A DNA stretch of 64,000 bases, from assembly GCA_005765155.1 (NCBI GenBank), contig VCCP01000003.1, positions 496,001 to 560,000 of the forward strand, read 5' to 3'. The notes under the pieces are model-generated. The model had not been told where the DNA came from. It was given only the letters and a program-made list of their open reading frames with translations, and did not search any database. A program made the position numbers and the translations under genes. This document shows positions 33,772 to 47,757 of this stretch, piece by piece (the first letter of the stretch is position 1; each line of letters opens with the position of its first letter). This DNA comes from Zelopaecilomyces penicillatus (Eukaryota > Ascomycota > Sordariomycetes > Hypocreales > Pseudodiploosporaceae).

Positions 33772-34439
33772 ATCCACCATGCTGTATAGATCTCATGTTT
33801 TCATTGGGTATGATTAACTCAAGGAACTATAGCGCGAACATCCCCAATAACGCAAGCTCGACATACTGTCCTGACTCGATAGATTTGTTGACAATTACGT
33901 CCATTTACAGTAAACACGCATGGAATGCACTGATAGCTAAGCCGTCATCAGATGAGTCTTGGAGTGCAATCAATGTCAAATTCCACATACAGTAATAACT
34001 AACTATTGCCACGACTCATATTCCACAGTCCATGTATGCTTAAATTGAACGAGCAAGATACTATCGAGTATATGCTGAGTCAGGCTACCTATTTCGATAA
34101 AAGAAAACAAAAACGACACTGGTGTTGCGCCACTGGACATGATGGGGCTGGGAATCTGACATGTGGGCCGACATCAGATCAAATGAGGCCTCAAAGTCGT
34201 ATGAGATGGATTCAAGAGCAATTAGACTACAAGTTTTTGTAACCAGTTTGAGACATGGACAGGTCCCACCCAAAGATTGTACCTGAGCCGATTTCCCAAA
34301 AGAGAAAATAAACATACGATACATCTGTCAGCGTTCTCCATACTAAGTACTATATCAAACTTCCGTACGAGTCAGTACACGCCTCTCTACAATAACCGTT
34401 CCATTTATTATTATTTTTGACAAGTCGTGTGGTCAAGCA

Positions 34440-34650
34440 CATCCCCAGCATTTTCTGACTGGTGCTGCATATCAATTTGGGCTGGTTGACGCATGCGAGT
34501 CTGACAGCCCACCCACCCAAAAAAAACAAAAACAAAAAAAAAAGAAAAATCCAATCTTCGATTGTGGAAGCCCAAACTAATGGGGCTCCAGGGCTGTTTT
34601 CTGTTTTTCTTTTCGCTTCTTCTTTTCTAGGGTAGAGAGGATTTTGCAAC
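34440..34650 (-). repeat. Dispersed diverged element, copy 3 (inverted)
   Basis: On the minus strand it reads CTACCCTAGAAAAG, a purine-rich stretch, a long T/G-interrupted poly-T and then CTCGCATGCGTCAACCAGCC. It thus combines the left part of copy 1 with the right part of copy 2. Confidence 0.5.
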
Positions 34651-34714
34651 TGTCAAGACAAAAATATGATGGTTAAGTTGTTATAGATGCAATTCCAGTT
34701 CTGGTCACTGAGTT

Positions 34715-34845
34715 TGTAATTATCTTGGAATTACAGCATCTTGAGCAATATAAAATCTCCTTTCTTCATGTATATATATTTATGTATATAATGAAATTTA
34801 CAGTCTAATATCAGTGTATTCGCTTGGCAAGTCTATGACTTTTAA
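34715..34845 (+). repeat. Partial copy of the segment preceding direct-repeat unit 2
   Basis: TATCTTGGAATTA, a TATATATA tract and then AATATCAGTGTATTCGCTTGGCAAG correspond to the same order at about 32465-32575. Confidence 0.5.
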
Positions 34846-35354
34846 AAATGCTCGTGTAGTTGCTGCTTAGATACATTTTCTTTTCCCAACATCTACCCCC
34901 CAAGTATGTTTTTTGTTATAGTATTACTGGAACATTTACTTGGAAATAGTGTGTCGGACGAGAAAAGAAGGTGCTCACTCAGCAACCTTGGTAGTACGAC
35001 CTCGCCCAGAACAAGCCAAGAGCAAGCTAGACCATGTCCTGTATTCCACTGTTATGCTAGAGTGGATTTCCTCTCATTTTATTACAGTTAAAGCACATCA
35101 AGAGTCTTGAGCCAGTCCTTGCGACATGTGATTATGATGGCCCTGGCCTCTGTTTGTATAAGGTATAGCATGGCATGATATCAGTATGAAAGACGCTGTA
35201 TTTTTCATATATTAATCAAATGGTCGGCCAGGGTTATATTCTCATTTTCTGGATTTGGTTCTAAGAATCGGAAGTCCTGACTCGGGTTTAAAATATATCG
35301 AGTTAGCTTACTATAACTAATAATTATGTCTAGATTATAGACTTTTCTTTATAA

Positions 35355-35362
35355 TATAAAAG
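35355..35362 (+). promoter_or_regulatory. TATA box of family A copy 2
   Basis: TATAAAAG 113 bp before the start codon, the same octamer and similar spacing as in copy 1. Confidence 0.6.
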
Positions 35363-35467
35363 CTTGATAGATGCATTATTTATTGTATTTCGAATCAACT
35401 CAGTCACCGTCAATCATCTCATCAACATCCATCATTCTCACCTTCCACTTCGAGTCTCTCATTCACC

Positions 35468-36067
35468 ATGCTTCCCCGCTGGAGCTTTGTTCTTGCCCTT
35501 GCTGCCGCCGCAGTGCCAGTATCAGCCGCATCTTTGCCTGTCGGTAATCAAGTTGTTCGAATTGATGATGTGGTTGTTCTCAACGGGACAATCATCCAGT
35601 TCGACCCCATCGGTGGCCTGAATGAGACAACCAGAAACCCAGAATGGCAGGACAACTACTTGAAGACGCTGGACCTTGAAAAGGTCGATAAGATTTATCA
35701 TAAGCAGCTGGAGCAGATTGTTTCGGTTTCCCAACAAGGAGAAGTCCAGGACGGAGTGCTAGGCAAGCGTGTTATTTCACGTGGTGCGACATGCGTAAGT
35801 GAAACTCCAACATGGCTTTGCCCCAAAACTACTCACCCAACTAATAAAAAGAAACATTAGCTCGCGTGCATGGTCGTACGCCTCGCACGAGGCCAAGCCT
35901 CTTCGAGGACCAATGCATATAACTTGTGTCCCGATGTTTGTCAAAATCAAAATGTCAGTTTTGACACAATCTATCATAACACGAGGCAATTTTGGCTTTT
36001 GGCTGGTATTGGCGCCTATCAAGCTGGACATTACGCCTATGATGTCTGGAGGAGTTATCGTTGGTAG
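35468..36067 (+). CDS. Small secreted protein, family A copy 2
   Basis: Two exons, 35468-35794 and 35861-36067 (66-bp intron), give 177 aa. The signal peptide is about residues 1-20 (MLPRWSFVLALAAAAVPVSA). The N-terminal block QVVRIDDVVVLNGTIIQFDP then IGGLNETTRNPEW aligns with copy 1. A dibasic LGKR site followed by VISRGATC lies just before the first mature-domain cysteine and could be cut by a Kex2-like protease; copy 1 lacks the dibasic pair. After the intron, at the same Cys codon as in copy 1, come LACMVVRLARGQASSRTNAY, NLCPDVC and a tail FWLLAGIGAYQAGHYAYDVW. Four cysteines are conserved. Family and function unknown. The TATA box and TCATC-rich leader suggest an independently regulated, well-expressed gene. 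Confidence 0.82.
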
Positions 36068-39000
36068 TACTGTATCGCTGAGATGATCGCACAGAAGTTG
36101 CGGTCTAGCTCTGGTCTCCATCCAGCAAGTCCAATCTAGCTTGCTCACTTCTATTCTCTTCTATAAACCTATGAAAATTAGGATGATAGTGTCTTACATT
36201 TTGTTTCTCATTTGGATCAAGTTTCGGACGATAAAACCAGACTAGGGGGTTGTTACTTCTGCTCTTGTATATATATATTTACACAGAGAGTAGCTATTGT
36301 GAAAAGTAATACTACTACTAGTCTATTGACATCTGTTTTCTTCATCTAGATCAGTGCCTTGATAAAAATGCTTACATTTGGGATGTTGGGATTTTGTGCA
36401 ATCCAGTTATAAGGCTCATGGCCAGAGTAGAAGATCTATAATGCTAGAATATACCACCTTGAATTGGCTATCCATAAGCCAACTATATCATTTACCGGGC
36501 ACAACTCATGATAAATGGAAAGGCAGTGGATAACATAGAAGCCTCCAAATCAGCATGGCGTATACAACTATTCTTTAGCCTTCCAATTGTGCAGCCGATG
36601 ATGTGCGGTTTAGATGCTCTCAACTTTGCAAGCTCGTCTTATCAGACTCCTTTAGCATCCGTCTCTCTAAAAAGTGCAAGGTGTAACGTTCTTCTTCCCT
36701 CGGACTTTCCGCTGCGGATTTCCGGGCTATTCTCATTTCCTTTACATGGATTTCACAGAAGAACCCTGACTCTTTCAAAAGAACCCTCATCACACCCCTA
36801 CCATGGCGCGGCAACGAGCCGCCTGATGACAGGGTATGGGTTTGTCGAACATGGACAGCAACAGTCCGACTGCAAAGGGTCCTTTTTTGTCCCCTACTTT
36901 ACCAATTTCACCAGTACTGAGAAAACTTGGCCGAAACAAGAAGCTCGCTGTATCCACAAGTTAAAAATCTCAAAAGTCACAAGATGCAGTGTGTATCTTC
37001 CCCCTCTCTATCTAATAGACCGTGTTTCAGTACTTACTTATTCTCCGGTCGGTTATTTCGCCTATAAGCAAACTGTTACTTGATAGTGGAGGAAGTGCGT
37101 CAACACGTGTCCAGTGCGAGTGTGTGTGTGTGGTGTAGTTGGGCGTGGATTACGATGGCCGATTGTAAGCGGCTTTCCGCTGTGGGTAGGCGCACATGAG
37201 CGGACAAATCTCAGCTGGGATCGTATTGTGAACCCCTATAGTCCGTTTAAAGCGATCCATAACAGGAAGGCATATGGATGTTCAAGGCTGTGATCCTTTG
37301 CTGCAAATGATGAAGACACGCTCATTTAACCCTAGTTACATTGGCGATTTATCTCGCTTACACTGAATTTCGACCATATTTGTTTCCATCCTCATCTTAC
37401 CCATGGGGCTGAAAATACAATCGGTCGCATGGCGCAAAACGCGGCGCTGCACACATGACGAGCTTCTCTCACGGAGCAACTCCGACAATATCGACCGTTT
37501 TCTCTGATTGGGGTCGTTATTGGCCCCTCGCTATTGGGGGCCCGAAAGAAAAACGCCCTCGCCTGTTACCGCAAACGGAATCCCGAGTGTTATAAACGTT
37601 TAATACTTGCAAGTCAATTGTTTATCTTTATTTTTATTTTTTGACATCCATTTTCTTTTAGCTAAGGGTTTATCCTTGGAATTTATCCCCGTGTGAGTTT
37701 ACATACAACTAGAACCCACCGTTTCGGACCTCCCCTCATCATCCCACACACACAAACTTGTCATACGACAGCTCTCACCTCTTAAAAACCCTCACTATCA
37801 CACAATGAATAAGCCGTAGTAGAAAACTTGTACTTGCCGTGGTAAGCGCAGCTATAGTTTCTTAACTGTACAGCAACTATTGCCGTTATACCGCAAAGTC
37901 TTGATCCACAATCCACCCCGTCGGGCCGAGGGGGCCAAAGTGTAGTGAGTGGTGTGGGTGGCACAAATCCGGTATTTCGGCACCAAGAGCAATTGGTTCT
38001 GAACCCTCATCAATGACCTACATTTGACATCAACAATACCAAGTGGTCATCAAACGGCGATCTGCATGCCGTCCTCTTCACTGGGGGGCAAACGCGTCTC
38101 ACAAGTTCATTCATTATAGAGCACCAGTTATCCGTTGCAACGGTTTCGGTCAACCGGGGGCGTGTGCGTTACCCACCAACAAAGAAGCCCAAAAACTCGC
38201 AACCCAACTGTGGGTAAATTAACCCAAAGCATCATCATCAGTTGACAGCACTGCCTCCCTCTCCCCTCTCCCCTCTCTTACGATGTGTAGGGTCCAACAT
38301 TTTCCTAGCTGGAAACCACATGATTGGGCAGCGCAGAGGCAATCCAAGCCAAAAGTAATTGAGTTTGTTAGCCCCAATTGGCGAATCAACCAACCCCTCC
38401 TTTTGCCCAAATTCATCCCCCCCCACCAAAGGAGCCATAGCTTTTGTTGTGCTGTGTTGTTGTTGTTGTTTGTTATTCCCCGCCTTTCCGTCACATGAGA
38501 TGAACGAGTTTTCCCAATTCCCCATTTTCACTTCTGCACAGCGCTTCAACCTAACGGACGGGAACAATTCTAGCATTACCGTTATCCATTGACTCATTTT
38601 ATTTATTTTCTAATTATTTTTATGTATATCATTTGACTAGCTAGCCACAAATCACACAAGGATTTAGCCCCCGTCTACTTACTTACCCACTCACATGACT
38701 GCCACGTCAATTGACATTGACACAGCTCGTGATTTTCCTTGTGATATAATTGCTTTTTTTAATTATTTACTCCTCCTCGTTTTAAACTGTCCACTTGATA
38801 AGGCTGAATCCACTTTTTCTTGACCATCCTTTTTTTCACATGTGGAGCCGCCTGGGGGAGATCACTATCAATGGCGATTTATAACTCGAGTTACATCGTT
38901 TCCAATGACTTTGCTCTTGTGGTGGAAAGGAGGAGGGGGGGGGGTAAGATGCTGTCTTTACACCGCTTCGAATTCGGGAGTTGTGTGCCGGCCGGCAGCA

Positions 39001-42000
39001 GAATCCTCCAAGCACACAATTGGTTTGTATTGCGAAAATGAGGTTTTCTTTTTAATCACTTTTTTTCATGTGCAAGTTTGGTAAGTGCTGACATTGACAT
39101 CCGTTTAATGGTGGGATAATTCTCCGTCAACCATTCATGACTGATTCCCCGCCGCCCACAATGCCAAAACAAATGAATCCTTGAAATAAAAAGAACTGAA
39201 TTTATTAAATATAATAAATAACAAAGCACAATCCCAAATTAACTAGCTGCCCCCATGAATTACTAGCAATTGGCCCCACCCCCAGCCTTCAGTCATAGCG
39301 GAAGCCATCGTTATTGCAGATCCGTCATGGATAGCCATCGTATCATGCCCACTCACTCACTTGGCACAATTGACGCGCGCTCGCGGGTGTGACTTGCCCT
39401 ACGCGCTGTTGATAGATCCGTTTACACACTATTTTAGCCACAACAGCCAACATCCCACAGAGTTGGAAAGTTCCTGCGCCTCACATGGTTACTATGTTAT
39501 TGTTGGGGTAGGCTGGTGAAAACAAGCGGCTCCGTGCTTTTCCGTATAACGTTACTATTTGTTAGATACAACCCCAGATCCCTCCAGGCTGCCACGGCTG
39601 GGGTCACGGTAATAGACCGGAGCAACAGGCGGGCATCCGACGCCGGCACCGGCAAAGATCCACCCGCCCCCCATCATCCTCTCTCTTTACAACTGAGAGC
39701 TTGTGATGCGATCATCTATGAGACTCGTCCAATCAGAGTGCCATTGATTAATTACAGCTCAGCATTCTTGCCGGGCCCAATTCTTGTCTCTGTTCACATC
39801 TTGGTGTACTGCTCTGTACAGGACCCTTGTTTTCATCTTAAACTTCTCTTGTGATTGCAACCCAACGCGAACCCTCCATCTTCAAGCGAGCCAGTCGGAA
39901 AAGACCACCCAGCACTAGACTAACTCGGAGCTTGCGTAGCGCGCAAATCAAATCGGCCGCCTCTCCTTCATTCGTCTCCTTCTTCTTCGGCTGTCTAATC
40001 AATAGGCGTGGCCGGACGACATGCCCGATGTTTGTCGGTATGAAATTAAGTTTACGAGGCGTATTTCTATATATTGTGTTGTATGCCATCATCTCAATCC
40101 TATATTTGGCAGATTCAATTCCCTCAGAAGCAGCAGTCTTGTCAATTCAGTGGCCAAACTGATAAAATGCATGACGGCGAGCTTTCTTCTGCCCATGTGA
40201 GAGACATCCATCCTTGTAGTAAACCACATGCGCCGTGTGTGACTTTGCGTGCGATACCGGCACCATTCAAGGTACCTCCTTCAAACCCCCATCTTCTGTG
40301 ACAGCATGGCCGTGAACAGCAGAACCTGGGTTCAAGGCTTGCAAGCACGCAATCACCATGTGCGCGCAACGTGTGCGCAGTACTCCATATCCGTGGCTCT
40401 CCAGGGAACATCCCAACAAATACCTGAAAAGAGGCTGGCTGGCTTACCTGCCTACTCCCGACACGAACGTGTTGCTTGGCCTTGGCTATGCATTGCATAC
40501 CCAGGGAAAACGCCAACCACGGCGGAATTAAGACTCGCTGCATTGGTCGCATCTCCCGAGAATGCTTGTGCAAGGGCATTTCGGAGGGTGTGTATTTGTG
40601 TTGTGCTCCGGAAGGGATAGCAGAGAGGGAATGACACCGCGGCAACATTCGAATCGAATAAAGTCATGCTCCCATCAACAACACTCGGGGCTACCAACGC
40701 CGGTATCTTCCTACCCCCGCTGCATTTCCGCCCCTCCCCGCCCCTCCGAAGGCCCGTATGTAGATTAAATATTGGACAAGGGCCGATGAAAAGAGCCCTT
40801 GTCATCCAATCTATCTACTGTGCAGTCCTCTTCTTCCTGCGAACGTGGTGGCATCATGTGAATGGGGGCAAATGCACCGACACATGGGGTTTCGGAGAAG
40901 CCCCATGTCCTTAAGAGTAGTGGTCATGTAATTTCAGGGCGACAAGAGAGATTCCTCATCATGCCCTCTTCACCTCCTGGTGTAGCTCATCTCTACAGGG
41001 GATGAAACGCCATTCAATGCCCTTGATGAGCTCATTTCATCCCCTTTTGTTCAGGTAATGATGTAACTACTTTCACCAGGATTGAAACGGGAAAATAGAT
41101 ATGGGAAATGATCAGGCAAAGAATAGACTGCATGAAGCATTGAATCACCAACATGCAATCGGCCTTCCGAGGATGGATGCCCGCACTCACAAAACCCTTC
41201 TGGCAGCCGACTTTCTTTCCCGTTTTGGTGATGCCATGACCCTTTTTCGGTGCCCGTGACTTGAACATGCAAAAAAGCGAAACCCCCCTCCCATCCCCGA
41301 CCAACACAGGATGGAAGAGAAAGGAGGGGGGGTGGCCTTGAGGCCCCGGTGAGTGTGTGTGTGTGAGAGTGTGTGTGGCTAGATTGAATCGGGAGACTCA
41401 AGTTACTTTGTACTCCGTATTTTTAATTATTTTTCCTTTTCCCATTTCGCTCAGCATTATTTTGATTGGCTGGACTGGGGCGGAAAAACAAGTTCTTTTG
41501 CATTTTTTCGGAGCAACGACCCTGGCCAATGTGGCTCTTTTGTCCACGTGGTCCGAGAAACCTTCTAGAAGCTAAAAGCGGGTATTGTTGTCGTTTACGA
41601 TTATCACGATCCGTGACTTGGGGCAATAGATGGATCAATAACATCAACTCTCCATTTACTAGATACAGCAGGAGCAATGGAATTGACAGGAAACCATGAG
41701 TATCAAGTATAGAGCAAGGTCTTTACTAGTTATAGAATGCAAAGAAAACAGGCGACTTACAAGGGAATATGTGCTATGCAATTATAGCCCATGATGGGCG
41801 ATTACACACTCAGGCCTACCATTCCCGTCAATCAAACAGTCTGGGTAAAACAAGTGTGACGGAATGATGGAGTGATTGAACAACGAAATTATCGTAGGAC
41901 CTGTCGAAAAAAAGAGCCCTTATCTGGCGCAAAAGCCAAACTCAATGCAACGCAGCATCGACAAATACCACCCTCCTCATCCCAGTTGCCAGCTCACACA

Positions 42001-45000
42001 CACACACCTTTCACACTCACACTCACTCTCACTCTCACACACACACCACACCATACCACACTTTCTTCATCTCCCCCCTGGGACTGCAACACATGAACAG
42101 CTTTTTCATCACCAAAAACGGCATCTCGAGTCGCCAGTGAACCCGCGCTAATCATGGGGGAGGGGGGTAACAACCCAGCTCCAGCATTCTTTCAACGCGT
42201 TTTTTTTTTTTTTGTCGTCTCGTGAGCCCCCCACAAAAGGCAGCGGTTTCTTTCTGTTTTGGGGTAAAACACAGTTCCCGTCACGGAGAAAAGACTAAAA
42301 AAGATTGAAAGTTGAACATGAGTCTCAGACATTTCTCCCGTCGCTCCCCTAGCCAATAAAGCTATGTAAAAAAGGCGAATCATGTGAGCCAAAGTCTTTG
42401 GGGGGGAAGTTCACATTTAGCCGAATCACAGGCCAAGGACTCCTAAAGACTACTTGCACCAATTATTTCTCTCCGACGGACATTCTTTCCTTCTTTCATA
42501 CTTGGATCTCTATAATTCCTTTGATCACTTGACACCTTTTTTTCGAGAATGTAAATCCGGAAACAAGCCGTAGATTAACTTTATTTGCCAACTAGTAATT
42601 AATCAGCTTTTTTTTTTTGGCCAGAGAGAAACCACCATGGCGTTGCCAAAGAGGGTGGGTATTTGTAATGATGGCGATGGACCGGCGTGAGTGAAGGTGA
42701 CGTATTATTGGTCGGCGCGATTCAGACACTTCTTCAGCGAGCGCTGGGGCTGAATATCTGCCAGTTGAACTGTGCTTCAGACTGTGCTACGAAATGTCCT
42801 ACTATCCAGCCTCACATGTCCAGCATCCGCATCACTCACTATAACATTCTATTAACACATGTATGTGCTCATAAGTATGCAGAAATCACACGACGACTTC
42901 CAATGGGCATTGGTATTCCCAGATTTGCAGGCTTATCCCCCAAACACAAGATGCCTCTGCCAAACGCCACCTCAACATCCCGCCCCATACGTCGTCATCT
43001 CGGTACGCCTCGCCGAGAAGGAGTGCCGAAGGAATCGGAGCCCTGTGGAGAGGCCAATATCAGAACAATATAAAACGGATATTGTTCAAGTACACTGATT
43101 GACCCCGTGCCAGCTTCCCGTTTCTAGTGTGTGTGTGTGTATGTGTGTGTAGACCTCACTCAAAACATTCATATTCACTCACCCTCCTTTTCTTCATCTC
43201 TCGCCTGCAACTTCTCTTCACGGCATGGCTTCCCGTCTCGAAATACGCTTTTCTGCACTTAGGTACCCCAACAACCAAACATATAAAAAGGTGCACGCCA
43301 ATAAAAAACCGCCCCCCGTCATCGGTCATCTCATCCCCCCTCTCAAGATGTTTGATGCGCCCCAGAGTATGGATGACGTACCACACCAGCTCGTCCGCCA
43401 TCTTTCTCCCCCAGTTAACTAACATCCAGCCACACCACACCAAACACACCCACATTCACCATTTTGCCGCCGTCAATTCCTTTCGCGCGGTCCGTTTTGT
43501 CCCCACGATCTCGATAGCATTGCATCCTTCCAGGCGGCAACATTATTCAAAAAGTGATCGATCTGGATGCATGCCCGTGTCAATCAATTATAGTGACAGT
43601 CACACGCCCACAAATAGAGCACAAGCAAACCTTCCCAACTGATGGTGCTGGAATTCCCATCTATCTCGGACCCTCCGTCTTGCCCACGCCGCTCTCTGAA
43701 TTCCCTCACACACTCACTCACTCCCCCAAGACTTACTTTACACCGTAATTCCCAGTATCTGACGCGCATTGAGTCTTTTTTTTTTTAAAGGGAATCATTT
43801 CCCTACTTTGTCTATCCACAGCGGGGGCCACTCCAGGTAAATGGGGTGGGTGTTTGCCGTCTTATGGCGGGTCGGTCGATTCCACAATGATCCCCTCCAT
43901 ATCGGGCAAAGGATTTGCCCTCCATCTTGATGACATGGCCCAAAAGGGGGGACACGAGGATGAAAACAGCTTGAACATCGATCGATCTGGTTCATTTCCT
44001 GCAACCATGAAATAAAATCACAGATGGATTAATTCTTTTATGTTAATATTATTTTAATTATTTATTTGTATGATTTTACCTACTTACATCGTCTATTAAC
44101 ACAGAAGATCGTCGCTGGAAGCCTCCCACTTGTACAGTACAATACGGAACCAACCTCCCGATTCGCCCATCAAACTGTGATTCTTGCAGGCGCCCACGTG
44201 AGACCGTTTTTGCGCCCAGAGCCAGCCAGCATCACGTCACCGTTGAGACAGTATAATACTCCCAAGGGGTTTTACACCTACGTTTATGCTCAGGTGTTCA
44301 TCTTTGCCCGCCAATCTGCTTCCCACCCTTTCATCATCACAAACTGGCCCTTTTCTGGTTTTTGTTAGATGGAGGCAAACTCATCTGAAGAAAGAAATCC
44401 GGGGTAAAGTGGACCTTCATCTCCGGGACAAGCACACCAAAACGAAAAAAAAAAAAAAAGACACGCAAAACGGTGACGAGAGCAACGGCGAAGCAGCAGA
44501 CCTATGACAACATTCCCCCACACGCCCCCCACCGTCAGCCGGTGAGTTGTCGATCCTTTCTATTACTACGGAGTACAGAGCACGAAGTTGCGCTGCCTGG
44601 GTTGCTCGTCTTGTTTTCCCCCCCTGGTCAACCTCAAAGTCAGACACGGGTTTTCCTCGCGGAAGCCTCCCGGGCGACCGTGGCAGTGACACTTTGTGTG
44701 GGGTAAAACAAAAAGAAAACGCATTTACACCTGGCTGTATGAGACAACTTTGTCGCAGAGTAATCAAAAGCAAAGAAGAACAGAATGACCAGCGTTTTTA
44801 TTTTATTTTTTTCTTTGCCTTGCTTTGGTCCAGGCCTTGTTGATTAGTTTTCCCTAATCATTTGTGCATTGTCAAAGCTTCTCCAATAAATCCATACAAT
44901 AGAGAATAAAGAAAGGAAAGGAAAAGCTGTCAAACGTTACGCTTCCCTGTCTCACAACGCCCCAGCCAGCCCGTTGGTCATCCCACCTATTACGTAGGGC

Positions 45001-45306
45001 GTGCAGCAGGGCTACGTAATAACAGCCAGACTGGTACCTGTATTTTTATTCGCCACAGGGGGGGAAGTATGTTTTGCTGCTCACAATTTCGTTAACATGC
45101 TCCAGTAAAACGTCAAGCAGATCTTTGTATGAATAGGATCCATAGTTGATCCCTGGCCGCGGCCGAAACAAGATGCAAAGTTTAGAAAAATAAAAATACA
45201 ACAATAATTATAATAATTAATGATTTATTTAATTTGCATTTTCTTACTATTTCCTCGGCATCGTTTACCCATTAGTGCGCTTATCCCCCCGTCATACTCA
45301 TCCTCA

Positions 45307-45327
45307 CCCCCCCCCCCCCCCCCCCCT
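45307..45327 (+). repeat. Poly-C run, about 21 bases
   Basis: Uninterrupted C homopolymer within the gene desert. Confidence 0.9.
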
Positions 45328-46445
45328 CCCTACGTCTGATCCTTCATCCTACCGATTTACATTCCCTGGCTTCCAACATCCTGTTCTTCACATTCTACTC
45401 GGGCTTCAACAGCGAAAAAAGTAAACCTCTAATTACTTCATAAACATCCCTAGGCAATTATAAGATCCATCTCACCACTCGCATATACATCCTTCTGACG
45501 TGCATGTACGCATACCTATTGGAGTCAAAATACTCAATTAGAGCATGTTCGTATCGTTTCTTACACGCCAAGCTGTTTTCAGTCCTTTCTTCTTCTTCAC
45601 CGTCATTCTGACTACATGCAATAAGGCGTTTTCTGCTTTTCCTAATCCAGAAAATGTCTATTTGTCGCTCGGAATGTCTCCGTCAGCGCCTGTGTATCTT
45701 TGTGTGACAAATAGCCCACCAGCCGCGCCTTCATCCGATGATGGTGATGATAACAGAGAATCGCAGGCATCCTTTTTATAAATACGAACACGCTCGCAGC
45801 TAGACCCCTACATGAATCCTTCGGATGCCACGATGAAGGCTACGCAAATTCCCATGACAATCATTCATACCTAGTCTGTTTGGTCACGTTGCATATTGCC
45901 GATAGCCGGGATGATGATATGGGGAGGGGAGGCGCAGGGCTGTCACGACTCATTCACCCCAGACAAGGCCTATATGATGTGAATAAGGCAGTGATATATG
46001 CTTGTGTGAGTGAGTGTGTGTGTGAGAGTATTTGTGTATATTTGAAGATTTGATGCACGCACGTGCATAGCGGCAAGCTTTATTGTTGCCAATTCTGGAC
46101 AACATCCAGAGACATGTGCCTCTTCACTTGGTTGAGGTTGTGATGCAACCTACATACTGCGCAGGAGCCTCTGTTCTTTACAAGTAAGAAGACCATATTT
46201 GTATGATGTGCAGTATACGTACATGACCCACTGTGCATTTGTATAAGCGCGCTACAACACAGTACAAATCCCATCAATATCACGGAACCCAAATCAAGTC
46301 TAAAGGCTGACACTCCAGTCCAAACGGCGAACAGCCTCCACTCCTGACGATCCCCCAACTTCCATAATCACCAGGGGCCGCCGCCCAGATATCCATCTGC
46401 GTGAGATTTTGTCTCGCTACTACAAGCTTACATGGGTTGGCGGCC

Positions 46446-46472
46446 TTTTTTTTTTTTTTTTTTTTTTTTTTT
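46446..46472 (+). repeat. Poly-T run, about 27 bases
   Basis: Uninterrupted T homopolymer. Either a nucleosome-excluding tract or, less likely, the remnant of an inserted poly-A tail on the minus strand; no duplicated target site is seen next to it. Confidence 0.9.
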
Positions 46473-47757
46473 GTTCTCCATGTTTCCCCTGGCTCGGCCC
46501 ATGGGATGACGATAAATAGGCACCCTTCAACCTGCGGCTGTTTTGGAATCCATCACATGGCCACACCCGTCCCGTAGCTTGGGGTCCCTTTTTAGTCCAG
46601 TAGACATACTCCCCCCCGTTCCCGGCTGTCGCCGAGTTATTACTACAAAAACTAGCGAAGTGGGTGGGGTCTGGGTGAGAGAGAGCCTCGTGAGATGGCT
46701 GTTTTGGGGTAATGAACGGATGAGTGTGAATAATACCAGTAAGTACGCTATTTATCCGGGGACAAATCTTTCTTGGCGGTTCGGGTGTGCATGTGAGGAC
46801 CGCAGCTGTACATGCCTCGAAATGCTCGCCCCAGTATCTCCAGACTCGTCACTCGAGGACAATGCATGGTTGTCGGGAAAATAAATGATTTCCAGCAATT
46901 TGACAACGGTTGTCCGTCCTGGTGTTGATCGGCGTTGTTAACCACACATGGAATAATTGGACCGTCGGCTAAAAGTCACGTTGTGGTTGTTTGCCCCATC
47001 GCCTCTGGTCTCAATCCCGTGCCAATGCGGCCAAACAAACCAAAGCGCTGTCTACAAAAAGCTTGTGTTGCTTTATAGGAGAAAGAGCTGTATTGATCAT
47101 TTACACACGCACAATGCGAAGTCCTTTGTCGCCATTTATTAGCAGTTACGTACCAGGGAAGCTCGTGCCACCAAACGGACAACAACAATGAACCAGCGGC
47201 ACTACATGCACTTCCCCGTCTCCCTTCAGTTTCAACGGTACTATTGTGATTTTTAAGCTATCCCGTTTTTTATCTCCCATTGATGTTGCGCTTTTGTTAG
47301 TATCATTGCCATTTGGTGTTGTCTGACAAGGCCACACCAAGTGGTAGTCAAGCCCATAGTGTGTGGCGCTTTTACTTTGCATAGCCTGCCACTGTATATA
47401 ATTCAGCAACAACCCGTACCTCCTCGGCAAGCACATTGTAAAAGGAATCTGCACATAAATAATGAACTGTTTGCTAGGTCATGACTATTGTTATCTTTTT
47501 GTTACAGCGAGTGCTTGGTTTGGCGGGTTGATTGTACAGCAACTCCAGAACAGGAAGAGTGGCGTTGACAATAAGTGCATTCATAAAACAAAGGGCTATG
47601 AGTTGGGTCGAGATGCCCTATCACATTATCGTGCCTGAAGGCCATGTGCATGATGCGTAAGCTGGGACTCTTCATCAACAAACCAATAGGCACAAGTAAA
47701 ATCGGCCAATGAAAGCTGCATGGTCGTGAGAGCTTTTAGAACACTCTCTATCTGTCT

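Larger units (their letters stand above)
33624..35467. other. Intergenic stretch between family B copy 3 and family A copy 2
   Basis: 1.8 kb, no gene. Holds the promoters of both flanking genes and two repeat segments (34440-34650 and 34715-34845). AT-rich at about 35290-35360. Confidence 0.5.

Noticed and set aside
36508..37083. 191-codon plus-strand open frame
   Set aside because: Random-looking composition, no motif, no signal peptide, no paralogue, and surrounded by non-coding sequence.
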